Positions 34,181-43,766 are shown, counted from the first letter of the stretch. The stretch is 64,000 nucleotides of DNA from Streptomyces sp. NBC_00425 (GCF_036030735.1 NZ_CP107928.1:2728001-2792000); one strand, 5' to 3'. Made by a program: numbers and translations. Notes: generated by a model from the letters alone, not told the origin.

Positions 34181-35809
34181 ATGGTGCGACTGGGAACGGG
34201 GATCGGCTGGCGGCCGGAGATCGCGGACGCCGTGGAGCGCATGCAGGGCATCGACTGGGTCGAGGCCGTCGCCGAGAACGTGTGCCCCGGCCACCTGCCC
34301 GACTCGCTGCTGCGGCTGCGTGAGCGCGGGGTCACCGTGATCCCGCACGGCGTGTCGCTCGGGCTCGGCGACGCGGAGCGCCCCGACGCCGGACGGCTGA
34401 CCGCGCTCGCCGAACGAGCCGTGGCCCTCGGCTCGCCGCTGGTCACCGAGCACATCGCGTTCGTCCGCGCGGGCGGGCCGCTGACGGCGTCCGTGCGGTT
34501 GGAGGCCGGGCATCTGCTGCCCGTGCCGCGCACCCGGGACGCGCTCGACGTGCTGTGCGAGAACGTGCGCATCGCACAGGCGGCGCTGCCCGTCCCGCTG
34601 GCCGTCGAGAACATCGCCGCGCTCGTGGCGTGGCCCGGCGAGGAGATGACCGAGGGGCAGTTCCTGTACGAGCTGGCCGACCGCACCGGCGTGCGCCTGC
34701 TCATCGATGTCGCCAACCTGCACACCAACCACGTCAACCGGGGTGAGGACCCCGCCAAGGCGCTCGCCGAGCTGCCGTTGGAGGCCCTCGCCTACGTCCA
34801 TGTCGCGGGCGGCTTCGAGCGGGACGGCGTCTGGCACGACAGCCACGCCCATCCGGTGCCCCGCCCGGTCCTCGACGTCCTGACCGACCTCGCGTCCCGG
34901 GTGTCGCCGCCGGGAGTGCTGTTGGAGCGGGACGACAACTTTCCGGAACCGGCCGAACTGGAGCGGGAGTTGGGCGTGATCCGGGCAGCTTTGGAGCTCG
35001 GGGCGGCCATCCGTGGCGCGACCGTGCCCGCCGACGCGGACCTCCTGCCCACGGCGCCGCGGATCGCCGTCCCGGCTCGGATCGGGGCTGCCGAGCCGTC
35101 AATCCCGGCCGGTGCCGCAACGGACGCCGGCGCCGAAACCGCGACCGCGACAGCAACAGCAACAGCAACAGCAACCGGTTACGCAGAAGTTGCGGGTACA
35201 GCCAGGCCTGCGACCGCTTTCGCAGAAGTTGCGGTGCCGACCAAGCCTGCGACTGCTCTCGCAGGAGTTGCGGTTGCGGTTGCCGCCGCGGCCGGGCCTG
35301 CCGCAGGCGCCGTCGCCCGGACGCCGGACCGAGCCGCTTCCGGCGAGGCGACCCGTCAGCGTCTAGCCCTCGCCCAGTCGGCGCTGCTGTCCGCGATGGT
35401 CGCCGGGACACCGGTTCCGGAGGGTTTCGACCGGGTGCGACTCGGGGTCCAGGCGCGGGCGTTGGCGGCGAAGCGGGCGGACGTGGTGGCGAAGGTGGCG
35501 CCGGAGCTGCCGCTGATCTTGGGAAACGGTTACCGAGCCGCTTTCGTCACCTACGCCCAGGGTCACCCGATGCACGCCGGTTACCGACAGGACGCCCTCG
35601 ACTTCGCCGCACAGCTCCTGCGGGAGGGTCGCCCTGCGGAGGGGCGGGCCCGCCGTGAGCTGCGCCGCTGGTGGCTGGACCGTTCGGGTCCGGCCCCGCG
35701 CCGGTGGCCGCGACTCGGGCTCGGGCGCGGGCTCGGGCGCGGGCGCGGGCACGGGCTCGGGCTCAGGCTCGGGCTCACGCATACGGGCCGGTCGCTGATC
35801 CGCCGATGA
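34181..35809 (+). CDS. DUF692 multinuclear iron oxidase (MNIO) fused to a partner-like C-terminal domain
   Basis: A 542-residue fusion. Residues 1-285 are a DUF692 TIM barrel with a full set of likely metal ligands: His56 (VIPHGVSL), His91 (TEHIAF), Glu143 (VENIAAL), Asp176/His181/His184 ([14 protein letters not shown]), His207 (YVHVAGG), His219/His222/His224 (WHDSHAHPV) and Glu249 (LLERDDNF). Characterised relatives (MbnB, TglH) oxidise Cys residues of ribosomal peptides. A variable Ala/Thr linker (290-390, with an AT-dipeptide run) leads to a helical domain at about 392-482 ([20 protein letters not shown], then [17 protein letters not shown]). It resembles the start of DUF2063/HvfC partner proteins. 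The tail ([20 protein letters not shown]) comes from a hexanucleotide repeat and may not be ancestral. GAAGGAGG precedes the ATG. Confidence 0.87.
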   Translation: MVRLGTGIGWRPEIADAVERMQGIDWVEAVAENVCPGHLPDSLLRLRERGVTVIPHGVSLGLGDAERPDAGRLTALAERAVALGSPLVTEHIAFVRAGGPLTASVRLEAGHLLPVPRTRDALDVLCENVRIAQAALPVPLAVENIAALVAWPGEEMTEGQFLYELADRTGVRLLIDVANLHTNHVNRGEDPAKALAELPLEALAYVHVAGGFERDGVWHDSHAHPVPRPVLDVLTDLASRVSPPGVLLERDDNFPEPAELERELGVIRAALELGAAIRGATVPADADLLPTAPRIAVPARIGAAEPSIPAGAATDAGAETATATATATATATGYAEVAGTARPATAFAEVAVPTKPATALAGVAVAVAAAAGPAAGAVARTPDRAASGEATRQRLALAQSALLSAMVAGTPVPEGFDRVRLGVQARALAAKRADVVAKVAPELPLILGNGYRAAFVTYAQGHPMHAGYRQDALDFAAQLLREGRPAEGRARRELRRWWLDRSGPAPRRWPRLGLGRGLGRGRGHGLGLRLGLTHTGRSLIRR

Positions 35810-35844
35810 CACCGCGTCCGGAACTGTCGGGAGGCGGCGTCATC
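35805..35844. terminator. Candidate hairpin at the end of the DUF692 gene
   Basis: GATGACACCGC (35805-35815) pairs with GCGGCGTCATC (35834-35844) with one mismatch over an 18-nt loop, starting on the stop codon. The position suits a terminator. It conflicts with the idea that the overlapping short frame at 35806 is a gene. Confidence 0.4.
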
Positions 35845-35919
35845 GGCGACACGGTCGCCCCCGCCGCCCCCGCCGCCCCCGCCGCCCCCGGGAGAACGCC
35901 CCGAGTGTGCCGGGGTTAA
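35806..35919 (+). CDS. Possible 37-residue peptide coupled to the DUF692 gene
   Basis: An ATG overlaps the DUF692 stop (ATGA) and opens a 37-codon frame ending at TAA: an N-terminal [15 protein letters not shown] part, an Ala-Ala-Pro run and a C-terminal PRVCRG with one Cys. Position and the Cys fit a peptide substrate of an MNIO enzyme. Against this, the middle is simple repeat (gcccccgcc units), a hairpin covers the start, and no conserved leader is visible. It is listed as a weak candidate only. Confidence 0.2.
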   Translation: MTPRPELSGGGVIGDTVAPAAPAAPAAPGRTPRVCRG

Positions 35920-36131
35920 CACCAGCCCGCCGCTCCCCCACCCAACAACCGTTTACCGCCCGTTTCTCCCATTTTCACCACCACCTCACACCTTCGGTTT
36001 CACCTGGTATGCCCGGGATCCAACTGTTCACCGGTGAGCGGAAATGCACACAACCGGCGCAGTAACATTCCAGAACATCCAGTTCCGCTACCGAAGCGCA
36101 CTTGCGTGCAGTGCCGCGAGCAGGAGGCACG
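35920..36131. promoter_or_regulatory. Promoter region of the DUF4142 gene with a TCACCGGTGA palindrome
   Basis: This stretch is AT-richer than most of the window (caacaaccgtttaccgcccgtttctcccattttcacc region, 35945-35980). A perfect 10-bp palindrome TCACCGGTGA lies at 36028-36037, about 95 bp before the ATG at 36132, and could be an operator. GGAGG at 36123-36127 is the ribosome-binding site. Together with the preceding short frame the gap after the DUF692 gene is 322 bp. Confidence 0.4.
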
Positions 36132-36905
36132 ATGCGACCGCGACCCCCGGTCCAGGGCAGAGGCATCTTCAGCGGTACCGGGCTCATCATCACGTGCCTG
36201 GCCGCCACCCTCGCAGCGCTGGTCTTCCCTATCTGGTCGTACGCCGACCGGGTGGACACGGGCGTGAACGTGCTCAACGCGGAGACGGTGTCGACGCAGT
36301 ACGGGCCGCTGTCCGCGCTGGACCGGGAGTTCGTCACCAAGGTCCGCCTGGCGGGGCTGTGGGAGCTGCCCGCCGGTCGGCAGGCGGAGACGAAGGGCAC
36401 CACCGAGGCGGTGCGCACGGCGGGCCGGCACCTCGTCGAGGGACACGCCTTCCTTGACGAGCGGGTCCGCGCCGTCGCCTCCCAGCTGGGCCTCCCCCTG
36501 CCGAACGAACCCAACGACCAGCAGCAGGGCTGGCTGAGCGAGCTGACCGCGGCCCAGGGCCGCCAGTACGACTGGAAGTTCGCCAACATCCTGCGCCTCG
36601 CGCACGGCCGGGTGTTCTCCGTCGTCGCCCAGGTACGGGCGAGCACCCGCAACTCCCTGGTCCGGGCACTCGCCGACGACGCCAACACCACCGTGCTGGA
36701 CCACATCAAGGTGCTGGAGGCCACCGGGTACGTCGATTTCGACGCCCTCGCCCGGGACATGGCCGCCGACTTCACGCCGCCCCTCAACCGCTCGCCCGCA
36801 CCGCCGGGCCCGATGGCCGACCCCGGACCGGTCGTGCCGCTCACCGCGCCGGACCCCACCTATCCGCTCCCGCCGGCCGCGGCCAGTCCACCGCCCGCCG
36901 CCTGA
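36132..36905 (+). CDS. DUF4142-type exported or membrane-anchored protein
   Basis: A 257-residue protein with one N-terminal hydrophobic segment (GTGLIITCLAATLAALVFPIW) that is a signal or anchor. The body matches the helical DUF4142 pattern (LSALDREFVTKVRLAGLWELP near residue 60, then FLDERVRAVASQLGLPLPNEP, DHIKVLEATGYVDFDALARD). The C-terminus is Pro/Ala-rich. Function is not established for the family; an extracytoplasmic helical bundle is expected. ATG at 36132 follows GGAGG. Confidence 0.83.
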   Translation: MRPRPPVQGRGIFSGTGLIITCLAATLAALVFPIWSYADRVDTGVNVLNAETVSTQYGPLSALDREFVTKVRLAGLWELPAGRQAETKGTTEAVRTAGRHLVEGHAFLDERVRAVASQLGLPLPNEPNDQQQGWLSELTAAQGRQYDWKFANILRLAHGRVFSVVAQVRASTRNSLVRALADDANTTVLDHIKVLEATGYVDFDALARDMAADFTPPLNRSPAPPGPMADPGPVVPLTAPDPTYPLPPAAASPPPAA

Positions 36906-36976
36906 GCCTCCGCCGACGCGCCCCATCCCGCTCGCCCGGCTGTACCCCGAACCCATCACCCCGCGCCCCGCGCCCC

Positions 36977-36993
36977 GGTGACGGAACGTCACC
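36977..36993. promoter_or_regulatory. Operator-like palindrome upstream of the peptidase gene
   Basis: GGTGACG (36977-36983) and CGTCACC (36987-36993) are perfect arms around GAA. It lies in the 294-bp gap before the peptidase gene, which holds nothing else that I recognise. The binding factor is unknown. Confidence 0.45.
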
Positions 36994-37199
36994 TACCAGC
37001 TCGGCTCGACCGCGGACGAGATCCGAGCCGCCCCCGTACCCGTCTCCACGCGCGCGGGTGCCCGCCAGGTGGGGGCGCGCTGCACCAGCCGGGGGCGCAC
37101 AGGGGGCATTGGCGGCGACACCCGTCACCGGTGCTTGCCTTCCCCCACAACCGCACCAAACATCCCTTCTGTCGCCGCCGTGCATCGAAGGGACCCCCG

Positions 37200-38786
37200 A
37201 TGAGAGCCGCCGCCCTCCACTCGGCCGCAGGAGCCCTGCTGCTGACCGCCCTCTCCGCCGTCCCGGCGGGCGGGGTCCCGGGCCCGGCCGCCCAGCGGTC
37301 CCCGGCGTCCGGGGTGGCGCTCGCCGCCGCACGGGCCGCGGCGAAGGGCGTCGCCTTCGGGGCCTGTGCCGAGGCGGAGGAGCTGCCCGCCGCCATGCAG
37401 TGCGGCACGGTAGCCGTACCGCTGGACTACGCCCGTCCGGACGGCAAGCAGCTCAAGCTGACCGTCAGCCGGGTGCAGGCCACCCACCGGGACCCGCACA
37501 ACAGCAAGCACCGGGTGCCCCGGCAGGGCGCCCTGGTCTTCAACCCTGGCGGTCCCGGCGGCTCGGGGCTGTACTTCCCGCTGATCGGGCTCCTGCCGGA
37601 GTGGAAGCGCATCGGGGCGGCCTACGACCTCGTCGGCTACGACCCGCGCGGGGTGGGCCGCTCGGCGCCCCTCTCCTGCCAGGACCCCAAGCGCTTCTTC
37701 AAGGGCCCCTCGCCCGCGCCGACGCATCCCTCGGAGTCGTACAAGCGGGAGCGCATCGCGCAGGCCAAGGCGTACGCGCAGGGCTGCGCGAAGCGGGCGG
37801 GCGGAGCCCTGCGGCACTACAACTCGCTCAACAACGCCCGCGACCTGGACGTGCTGCGGGCCGCGCTGGGCGAGGAACGGCTGACGTTCATGGGCGCGTC
37901 GTACGGCACCTACTTCGGGGCCCTCTACGCGACGCTGTTCCCGTCCCACGTGCGGCGCATGGTGTTCGACGCGGCCGTGAATCCGGACCCGGCGCAGATC
38001 TGGTACCGCAACAACCTCGACCAGTCGATGGCGTTCGAGAGCCGCTGGACGGACTTCCGCGAGTGGATCGCCGCCCACGACGACGTGTACGGCCTCGGCG
38101 ACACCGCCGAGGAGGTGCTGTTCAGCTACGAACGGGCGCGGGCGCGGCTGGCCGCGGAGCCGGCCGGCGGGAAGGTCGGGCCGGGTCAGCTCCAGGGCGC
38201 GTTCCTGCAGGCCGGGTACTACGACGACTACTGGCCCGCCCGCGCGCAGGCGCTGTCGGAGTACCTGAAGGGCGATCCGAAGCAGCTGATCGCGCAGGCC
38301 GGTCCGGTGCAGGGGGCGGCGGTCGAGGCGGAGAACGCGAACGCCGTGTACACGGCCGTGGAGTGCAACGACGCGTCGTGGCCGACGGACTGGAAGGTGT
38401 GGGACCGCGACAACACGCGCCTCGCGCGCGTGGCGCCGTTCGAGACCTGGGACAACGTGTGGGCGAATCTGCCGTGCGCGTACTGGCCGGCGCCCCGGCA
38501 GCGGCCGCTCGACGTGCGGACGGGGCCGGGCGAGCTCCCGCCGACGCTGATCCTGGCCGCCGAGCGCGACGCCGCCGCGCCCTATGACGGGGCGCTGGAG
38601 ATGCACCGCCGTCTGTCGGGGTCGGTGCTGGTGACGGAGCGCGACGCCGGCACCCACGGCATCGCGGGCGGCCCCAACCGCTGCGTCAACGGGCACCTCG
38701 AGGCGTATCTGCTGGAGGGGCGGCTCCCGGCCCGGCGCTCCGCCTGTGCGGCGCACCCGGAGCCGAAACCGCTCGCGTCGCGCTGA
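37200..38786 (+). CDS. Secreted tripeptidyl-aminopeptidase-like alpha/beta hydrolase
   Basis: A 528-residue enzyme of the Streptomyces tripeptidyl/proline aminopeptidase group. Signal peptide: ALHSAAGALLLTALSAVPAGG. Hydrolase fold: ALVFNPGGPGGSGLYF (oxyanion), DLVGYDPRGVGRS, nucleophile Ser in FMGASYGTYFGALYA, Asp in LILAAERDAAAPYDGALEMH and His in ERDAGTHGIAGG. Scattered Cys pairs suit an exported protein. ATG at 37200 follows AAGGGA. It probably trims peptides outside the cell. Confidence 0.92.
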   Translation: MRAAALHSAAGALLLTALSAVPAGGVPGPAAQRSPASGVALAAARAAAKGVAFGACAEAEELPAAMQCGTVAVPLDYARPDGKQLKLTVSRVQATHRDPHNSKHRVPRQGALVFNPGGPGGSGLYFPLIGLLPEWKRIGAAYDLVGYDPRGVGRSAPLSCQDPKRFFKGPSPAPTHPSESYKRERIAQAKAYAQGCAKRAGGALRHYNSLNNARDLDVLRAALGEERLTFMGASYGTYFGALYATLFPSHVRRMVFDAAVNPDPAQIWYRNNLDQSMAFESRWTDFREWIAAHDDVYGLGDTAEEVLFSYERARARLAAEPAGGKVGPGQLQGAFLQAGYYDDYWPARAQALSEYLKGDPKQLIAQAGPVQGAAVEAENANAVYTAVECNDASWPTDWKVWDRDNTRLARVAPFETWDNVWANLPCAYWPAPRQRPLDVRTGPGELPPTLILAAERDAAAPYDGALEMHRRLSGSVLVTERDAGTHGIAGGPNRCVNGHLEAYLLEGRLPARRSACAAHPEPKPLASR

Positions 38787-38798
38787 GGCCGTCGGACG

Positions 38799-38843
38799 GC
38801 GGCGGGGCCGCGTGGGGCAGGTCGCTCCACGCGGCCCCGCCGC
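38799..38843. terminator. Strong hairpin terminator after the peptidase gene
   Basis: A perfect 17-bp stem (38799-38815 against 38827-38843) with an 11-nt loop lies 13 bp past the peptidase stop and 31 bp before the end of the convergent hemQ gene, so it may serve both. Confidence 0.85.
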
Positions 38844-38873
38844 ATGTCGGTACGGTCCGACGCCCCTGCGGGG

Positions 38874-39605
38874 TCAGGCCAGCCCGGCGACCAGGTCAGC
38901 CACGGACTTGCGGCGGCCCGTGTAGAACGGGACCTCCTCGCGGACGTGCATACGGGCCTCCGAGGCACGCAGGTGACGCATGAGGTCGACGATGCGGTGC
39001 AGCTCGTCGGCCTCGAAGGCCAGGATCCACTCGTAGTCGCCGAGCGAGAACGAGGCGACCGTGTTGGCGCGGACGTCCGGGTAGCCGCGGGCCATCTTGC
39101 CGTGGTCGGCGAGCATGCGGCGGCGGTCCTCGTCGGGCAGCAGGTACCAGTCGTAGGAGCGGACGAAGGGGTAGACGCTCACGTAGTCGCGGGCCGTCTC
39201 GTCGGCGAGGAACGCCGGGATGTGCGAGCGGTTGAACTCGGCGGGGCGGTGCAGCGCCATGTTCGACCAGACCGGCTCGAGCGCGCGGCCCAGCTTCGTG
39301 CGGCGGAAGAGGTTGTACGCCTCCTGCAGCTGGTCGGCGGTCTCGGCGTGCCACCAGATCATGAGGTCGGCGTCGGCGCGCAGACCGGACAGGTCGTACG
39401 TGCCGCGGATCGTCACGTCCTTGGCGTCGAGCTGGTCGAACAGCTCCTGCACCTCGTCGGCGAGGCCCGCGCGGTCCTCGGGCAGCGCGTCCTTCAGCCT
39501 GAAGACGGACCACAGGGTGTAACGGATGACCTCGTTGAGGTCCTTGGCCAGCTTGCCCTTGTTCGGGATCCTGCCGGGCTCGGTGGTGGAGGCGTCGTCA
39601 CTCAT
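38874..39605 (-). CDS. hemQ: Coproheme decarboxylase (HemQ/ChdC)
   Basis: Converts iron-coproporphyrin III to haem b, the last step of the coproporphyrin-dependent route of Gram-positive bacteria. At 243 residues it is the usual actinobacterial size. The chlorite-dismutase-like fold is seen in [55 protein letters not shown] with the catalytic Tyr region, [15 protein letters not shown] with the proximal His, and [20 protein letters not shown]. Starts at the ATG at 39605, 5 bp after hemY; co-transcribed. Confidence 0.96.
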   Translation of the reverse strand: MSDDASTTEPGRIPNKGKLAKDLNEVIRYTLWSVFRLKDALPEDRAGLADEVQELFDQLDAKDVTIRGTYDLSGLRADADLMIWWHAETADQLQEAYNLFRRTKLGRALEPVWSNMALHRPAEFNRSHIPAFLADETARDYVSVYPFVRSYDWYLLPDEDRRRMLADHGKMARGYPDVRANTVASFSLGDYEWILAFEADELHRIVDLMRHLRASEARMHVREEVPFYTGRRKSVADLVAGLA

Positions 39606-39610
39606 GGTTC

Positions 39611-41068
39611 TCATTCTCCCGCTCCGCCGTGCAGACTCTGCACCGGGTCGGCCGCGAGGGCCCGTACCGTGCTCAGGTCGCCGCCGAGCTGGTCGGCCGC
39701 GGCGTACGCGCTCGCGATGCAGGCCGGGATGCCCACGCCGTCGTACTGCGCGCCGCACACGGCGAGGCCGGGGAGTTTCGCGACGTGCTCGCGGATGCGG
39801 GCCACGCGCGCGTGGTGGCCGACCGGGTACTGGGGCAGGCCGTCCGTCCAGCGGGTGACCCGGGTCTCGACGGGTGCGGCGGCCAGGCCGGTGGCCTCGC
39901 GCAGGTCGTGGCGGGACACGGCGACCAGGTCGGCGTCGTCGCGGTCGAGGATCTCCGTCTCGCCATGGCGCCCGACCGAGGTGCGCAGCACGAGCGTGCC
40001 CGGGTCCTCGTCGGCGATCCAGCCCCACTTCTGGGAGGCGAACGTGGACGCCTTGATGGTGTGTCCGTCGACCGGTGGGACGAGGAAGCCGCTGCCCTCG
40101 GGCAGGGTGGTCCCGGCGCGCCGGTAGGCCAGGGTGACGAGCGCCATGGAGGCGTACTCCACGGTGCGCAGCTCGGCCGCTGCCCCGGGGGCCTCCGCGG
40201 CCAGCAGTCGGGCGGCGGCCGGTGCGGGGACGGCGACGATCACGGCGTCGGCGTGCAGCACCCGCTCCCCGGCGGTGACGCGCCAGCCGCCCGCGGCGTC
40301 GCGGTGCAGCCCGCTCACCGGTACGCGCGTGTGGATCTCCGCGCCGCGCGCCTCGACGGACGCGGCGACCGCGAGCGGCAGGGAACCCACGCCGCCCTCG
40401 ATCCCCATGAAGACCGGACCGGTCTGCTGGTGCGCGGCGGCCTTGGCCTGGATCCCGCGGACGGCTTCTGTCAGGGAGGTGTGCGTGCGCGCCGCCTGGA
40501 AAAGCTGGGGGACGGCCGAGCGCATCGAGATCCGGTAGGCGTCCCCGGCGTACACCCCGCCCAGCAGTGGTTCGACGAGTCGGTCGACCACCTCGCGGCC
40601 CAGACGGGCGGCCACGTACTCGCCGACCGCCACGTCGTCCCCGAGGGGTGTGCGGGGGAGGTCGGCGTCGCGCTCGATCCGGGCGACGCCCTCCTCGGAC
40701 AGGACGCCGGCCAGGGCGCCGCCCGTGCCGGGGACGCCCATGACGTGGCCCTTGGGCATGGGGCGCAGGGCGCCGCGGGTCCAGATCGAGGCGGTGGCGG
40801 TGGCCGGGGGCTGCAGACGGTCGGCGAGGCCCGCCTCGCGCGCGAGGGCGATCGCCTCGGGCCGGCGCGCCAGCATCGACTCGGCGCCGAAGTCCACCCG
40901 CACGCCCGCGATCTCGCCGGGCAGCAGCTTGCCGCCGACCCGGTCGGACGCCTCCAGCACGGTGACCCTGGCCCCGCGCCCGAGCAGCCGGTGGGCCGCG
41001 GCCAGTCCGGCGATTCCGGCTCCCACGACGACGACGTGCTGCCCGGTGCCCGTACCCGTTGCGCTCAT
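39611..41068 (-). CDS. hemY: Coproporphyrinogen III oxidase (CgoX, protoporphyrinogen-oxidase family)
   Basis: FAD enzyme of 485 residues that oxidises coproporphyrinogen III before iron insertion and HemQ. FAD-binding N-terminus: [22 protein letters not shown] and [14 protein letters not shown]. Family landmarks: [34 protein letters not shown], and a C-terminal FAD contact [22 protein letters not shown]. Upstream partner of hemQ; hemE lies 5 kb further on the same strand. The ferrochelatase is not in the window. Confidence 0.95.
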   Translation of the reverse strand: MSATGTGTGQHVVVVGAGIAGLAAAHRLLGRGARVTVLEASDRVGGKLLPGEIAGVRVDFGAESMLARRPEAIALAREAGLADRLQPPATATASIWTRGALRPMPKGHVMGVPGTGGALAGVLSEEGVARIERDADLPRTPLGDDVAVGEYVAARLGREVVDRLVEPLLGGVYAGDAYRISMRSAVPQLFQAARTHTSLTEAVRGIQAKAAAHQQTGPVFMGIEGGVGSLPLAVAASVEARGAEIHTRVPVSGLHRDAAGGWRVTAGERVLHADAVIVAVPAPAAARLLAAEAPGAAAELRTVEYASMALVTLAYRRAGTTLPEGSGFLVPPVDGHTIKASTFASQKWGWIADEDPGTLVLRTSVGRHGETEILDRDDADLVAVSRHDLREATGLAAAPVETRVTRWTDGLPQYPVGHHARVARIREHVAKLPGLAVCGAQYDGVGIPACIASAYAAADQLGGDLSTVRALAADPVQSLHGGAGE

Positions 41069-41240
41069 GACCCCACTCTCTCAGACCCCACCGACACCGC
41101 CGCCGGGCCCCGGTGTCCTCCTCGCGTCCCGACCGTGACCTGTTCGGAACCGATCACCGCAAACGTCCGGGGCCGCCCCGGCGTCGAAGAAGCGTCAGTG
41201 GTCAGTCATCAGCCGTTCACACCCTCGGGGGGACACCCAC

Positions 41241-42356
41241 ATGCGCACACGACGTTCAGCAGGACGCCCCGCGCGCCGTTGCGCACGGCCCGCGCACGCC
41301 CTGGCCGGCCTCCTGCTGGCCGCGGGCCTCGCGCTGACCGGCTGCAGCGGCAGCGCGGACGACAGCGGGAGCACCGCGTCCGACAAGGCCGCCGTCGGTG
41401 ACGCGGCCGCCCGGGACACGGGCGCCGCCTCGGACTCGGACGCGAAGGAGGGGACGGATGCGAAGGAGGGGGCGGGCGCGAGCGGCTCGAAGGCCACGGC
41501 GGCGCCCAAGCCCGCCGCGAACCGCATCATCCGCACCGCCACCCTGACCGTGCAGGTCAAGGACGTCTCCAAGGCCCTCGACGAGGCGCGTACGACCACC
41601 GAGAACGCCGGCGGCTATGTCGGCGACGAGACGACCGTCCGGGACGAGGACGACGCCGAGCGGACCCGTGTGGTGCTGCGGATCCCCGTCGAGAAGTACG
41701 ACGACGTGCTCGCCGACCTGCAAGGCGCGGGCAAGCTGCTGGAGCGCACGGCGAAGGCCCAGGACGTGACGGACCAGGTCGTCGACGTCGAGAGCCGGAT
41801 CGCCTCGCAGCGCGTCAGCGTCGCCCGGGTCCGTGAGCTGATGGACCGGGCTGTCAAGTTGAGCGACGTGGTCACCCTGGAGGGCGAGCTGAGCAACCGT
41901 GAGGCGGCGCTGGAGGCTCTGCTCGCGCAGCAGGCGTCCCTCAAGGACCGCACGAGCCTTGCGACCGTCACGCTGACCCTGGCGGAGAAGCCGGTCGTGG
42001 AAGCGGCACAGGACGACGACCCGGGCTTCGTGGACGCGGTGACCGGCGGCTGGGGCGCGTTCGTGACGGTGCTGCGCTGGATCGCCGTGGCGTTCGGCGC
42101 GACGCTGCCGTTCCTCGCGGCGGGTCTGCTGCTTCTGCTGGTGTGGCTGCGGCTGGTGCGGCCGCGCCGCCGGGCCGCGGAGGCGAACTGGGCGCGGCTC
42201 GGCGTCCCGGGGCAGACCGGGGCGGGCCGGACGGGAGCCGCGCAGACCGGGGCGGGCCCGGTGGGAGTCGCGCAGACAGGGAGCGGACAGCCGGGGACCG
42301 GGCAGGCCGGGGCCGGGGGGAGCGAGGCCGAGGCGGGCGAGCCCGGGCGGGACTGA
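41241..42356 (+). CDS. DUF4349 lipoprotein
   Basis: A 371-residue envelope protein. The lipobox LALTGC puts the lipid on Cys35. A low-complexity Asp/Ala/Gly stretch leads to the DUF4349 domain (RIIRTATLTVQVKDVSKALD, then NAGGYVGDETTVRDEDDAER, VEKYDDVLADLQGAGKLLER, VVDVESRIASQRVSVARVR), a coiled-coil part and one membrane segment (FGATLPFLAAGLLLLLVWL). The cytoplasmic tail repeats QTGAG-like units. Function not known. Confidence 0.87.
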   Translation: MRTRRSAGRPARRCARPAHALAGLLLAAGLALTGCSGSADDSGSTASDKAAVGDAAARDTGAASDSDAKEGTDAKEGAGASGSKATAAPKPAANRIIRTATLTVQVKDVSKALDEARTTTENAGGYVGDETTVRDEDDAERTRVVLRIPVEKYDDVLADLQGAGKLLERTAKAQDVTDQVVDVESRIASQRVSVARVRELMDRAVKLSDVVTLEGELSNREAALEALLAQQASLKDRTSLATVTLTLAEKPVVEAAQDDDPGFVDAVTGGWGAFVTVLRWIAVAFGATLPFLAAGLLLLLVWLRLVRPRRRAAEANWARLGVPGQTGAGRTGAAQTGAGPVGVAQTGSGQPGTGQAGAGGSEAEAGEPGRD

Positions 42357-42383
42357 ACTGCGTTCCCCCCGTAGCGTGTTCGT

Positions 42384-43766
42384 ATGAGCATCGAGCGACT
42401 GGTCGTGATCGGCGGTGACGCCGCGGGCATGTCCGCGGCGTCTCGGGCCCGACGTCTGAAGGGGCCCGATGAGCTGGAGATCGTGGCCTTCGAGCGCGGG
42501 CACTTCACGTCCTACTCCGCGTGCGGCATCCCCTACTGGGTGGGCGGCGACGTCGCCGGGCGGGACGATCTCGTCGCCCGCACCCCCGAGGAGCACCGCG
42601 CGCGCGGGATCGATCTGCGGCTGCGCACCGAGGTCACCGAGATCGACGTGGCCGGACGGCGGGTACGCGCGCGTGCGGTGGGTTCCGGGGCGCAGTCCTG
42701 GACGTCGTACGACAAGCTCGTCGTCGCGACCGGGGCGCGCCCGATCCGGCCCGACCTGCCCGGTGCGGACGCGGCGGGCGTGCACGGGGTGCAGACCCTG
42801 GACGACGGTCAGGCGCTGATCGACACGCTGTCCCGCGCGCGGGGGCGACGGGCCGTGGTCGTGGGGGCCGGTTACATCGGCGTGGAGATGGCCGAGGCGC
42901 TCATCAACCGCGGCTACGAGGTGACGGTCGTCAACCGGGGCAGCGAACCGATGTCGACGCTCGACCCGGACATGGGCCGGCTGGTGCACCGGGCGATGGA
43001 GGGAATGGGCATCGCCATGGTGAACGACGCCGAGGTCACCGAGGTGTGCACGACGCGGGACGGCCGTGTCCGGGCGGTTCGCACCGAGGACGCCGAGTAT
43101 CCGGCGGACGTGGTGGTGCTGGGCATCGGCGTCCGGCCGGAGACCGCGCTCGCGCAGGCCGCCGGGCTGCCCGTGGGCGGGCACGGCGGCCTGCTCACCG
43201 ACCTGGCGATGCGGGTGCGCGGCCACGAGGAGATCTGGGCCGGCGGCGACTGCGTCGAGGTCCTCGACCTGGTCTCGGGCCGGGAGCGGCACATCGCCCT
43301 GGGCACCCACGCCAACAAGCACGGACAGGTCATCGGCGCCAATGTCGCAGGCGGTTACGCCACGTTTCCGGGCGTGGTCGGCACCGCCGTGAGCAAGGTC
43401 TGCGACCTGGAGATCGCCCGGACCGGGCTGCGCGAGAAGGACGCGCGCAGGGCGGGCCTGCGCTTCGAGACGGTCACCGTCGAGTCGACCAGCCGGGCGG
43501 GCTACTACCCCGGCGCCTCCCCGATGACGGTCAAGATGCTCGCCGAGCGCAGGACGGGCCGTCTGCTGGGCGTCCAGATCGTCGGACGGGAGGGCGCGGG
43601 CAAGCGGGTCGACGTCGCGGCGGTGGCGCTGACCGCCGGGATGACGGTGGAGCAGATGACGGCGCTCGACCTGGGCTACGCGCCGCCGTTCAGCCCGGTG
43701 TGGGATCCGGTGCTGGTGGCGGCCAGGAAGGCCACGGCCAAGGTGCACGGCAGCGGGCAGGAGTAG
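42384..43766 (+). CDS. CoA-disulfide reductase/NADH oxidase-type flavoprotein
   Basis: Pyridine-nucleotide disulfide oxidoreductase of 460 residues. FAD site LVVIGGDAAGMSAASRARR, single redox Cys in SYSACGIPYWVGG (the CoADR/Nox position), NAD(P) site AVVVGAGYIGVEMAEALINRG, second FAD contact EEIWAGGDCVE and a dimerisation domain. It may reduce CoA-type disulfides or oxygen; actinobacteria use mycothiol, so the natural substrate is uncertain. A tagcgt hexamer close before the ATG suggests a leaderless transcript. Confidence 0.88.
   Translation: MSIERLVVIGGDAAGMSAASRARRLKGPDELEIVAFERGHFTSYSACGIPYWVGGDVAGRDDLVARTPEEHRARGIDLRLRTEVTEIDVAGRRVRARAVGSGAQSWTSYDKLVVATGARPIRPDLPGADAAGVHGVQTLDDGQALIDTLSRARGRRAVVVGAGYIGVEMAEALINRGYEVTVVNRGSEPMSTLDPDMGRLVHRAMEGMGIAMVNDAEVTEVCTTRDGRVRAVRTEDAEYPADVVVLGIGVRPETALAQAAGLPVGGHGGLLTDLAMRVRGHEEIWAGGDCVEVLDLVSGRERHIALGTHANKHGQVIGANVAGGYATFPGVVGTAVSKVCDLEIARTGLREKDARRAGLRFETVTVESTSRAGYYPGASPMTVKMLAERRTGRLLGVQIVGREGAGKRVDVAAVALTAGMTVEQMTALDLGYAPPFSPVWDPVLVAARKATAKVHGSGQE

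Noticed and set aside
35671..35919. 82-codon Arg/Ala-rich frame
   Set aside because: Most of it overlaps the DUF692 tail in another frame and is translation of the cgggct hexanucleotide run; only the last 37 codons are kept, as a weak candidate.
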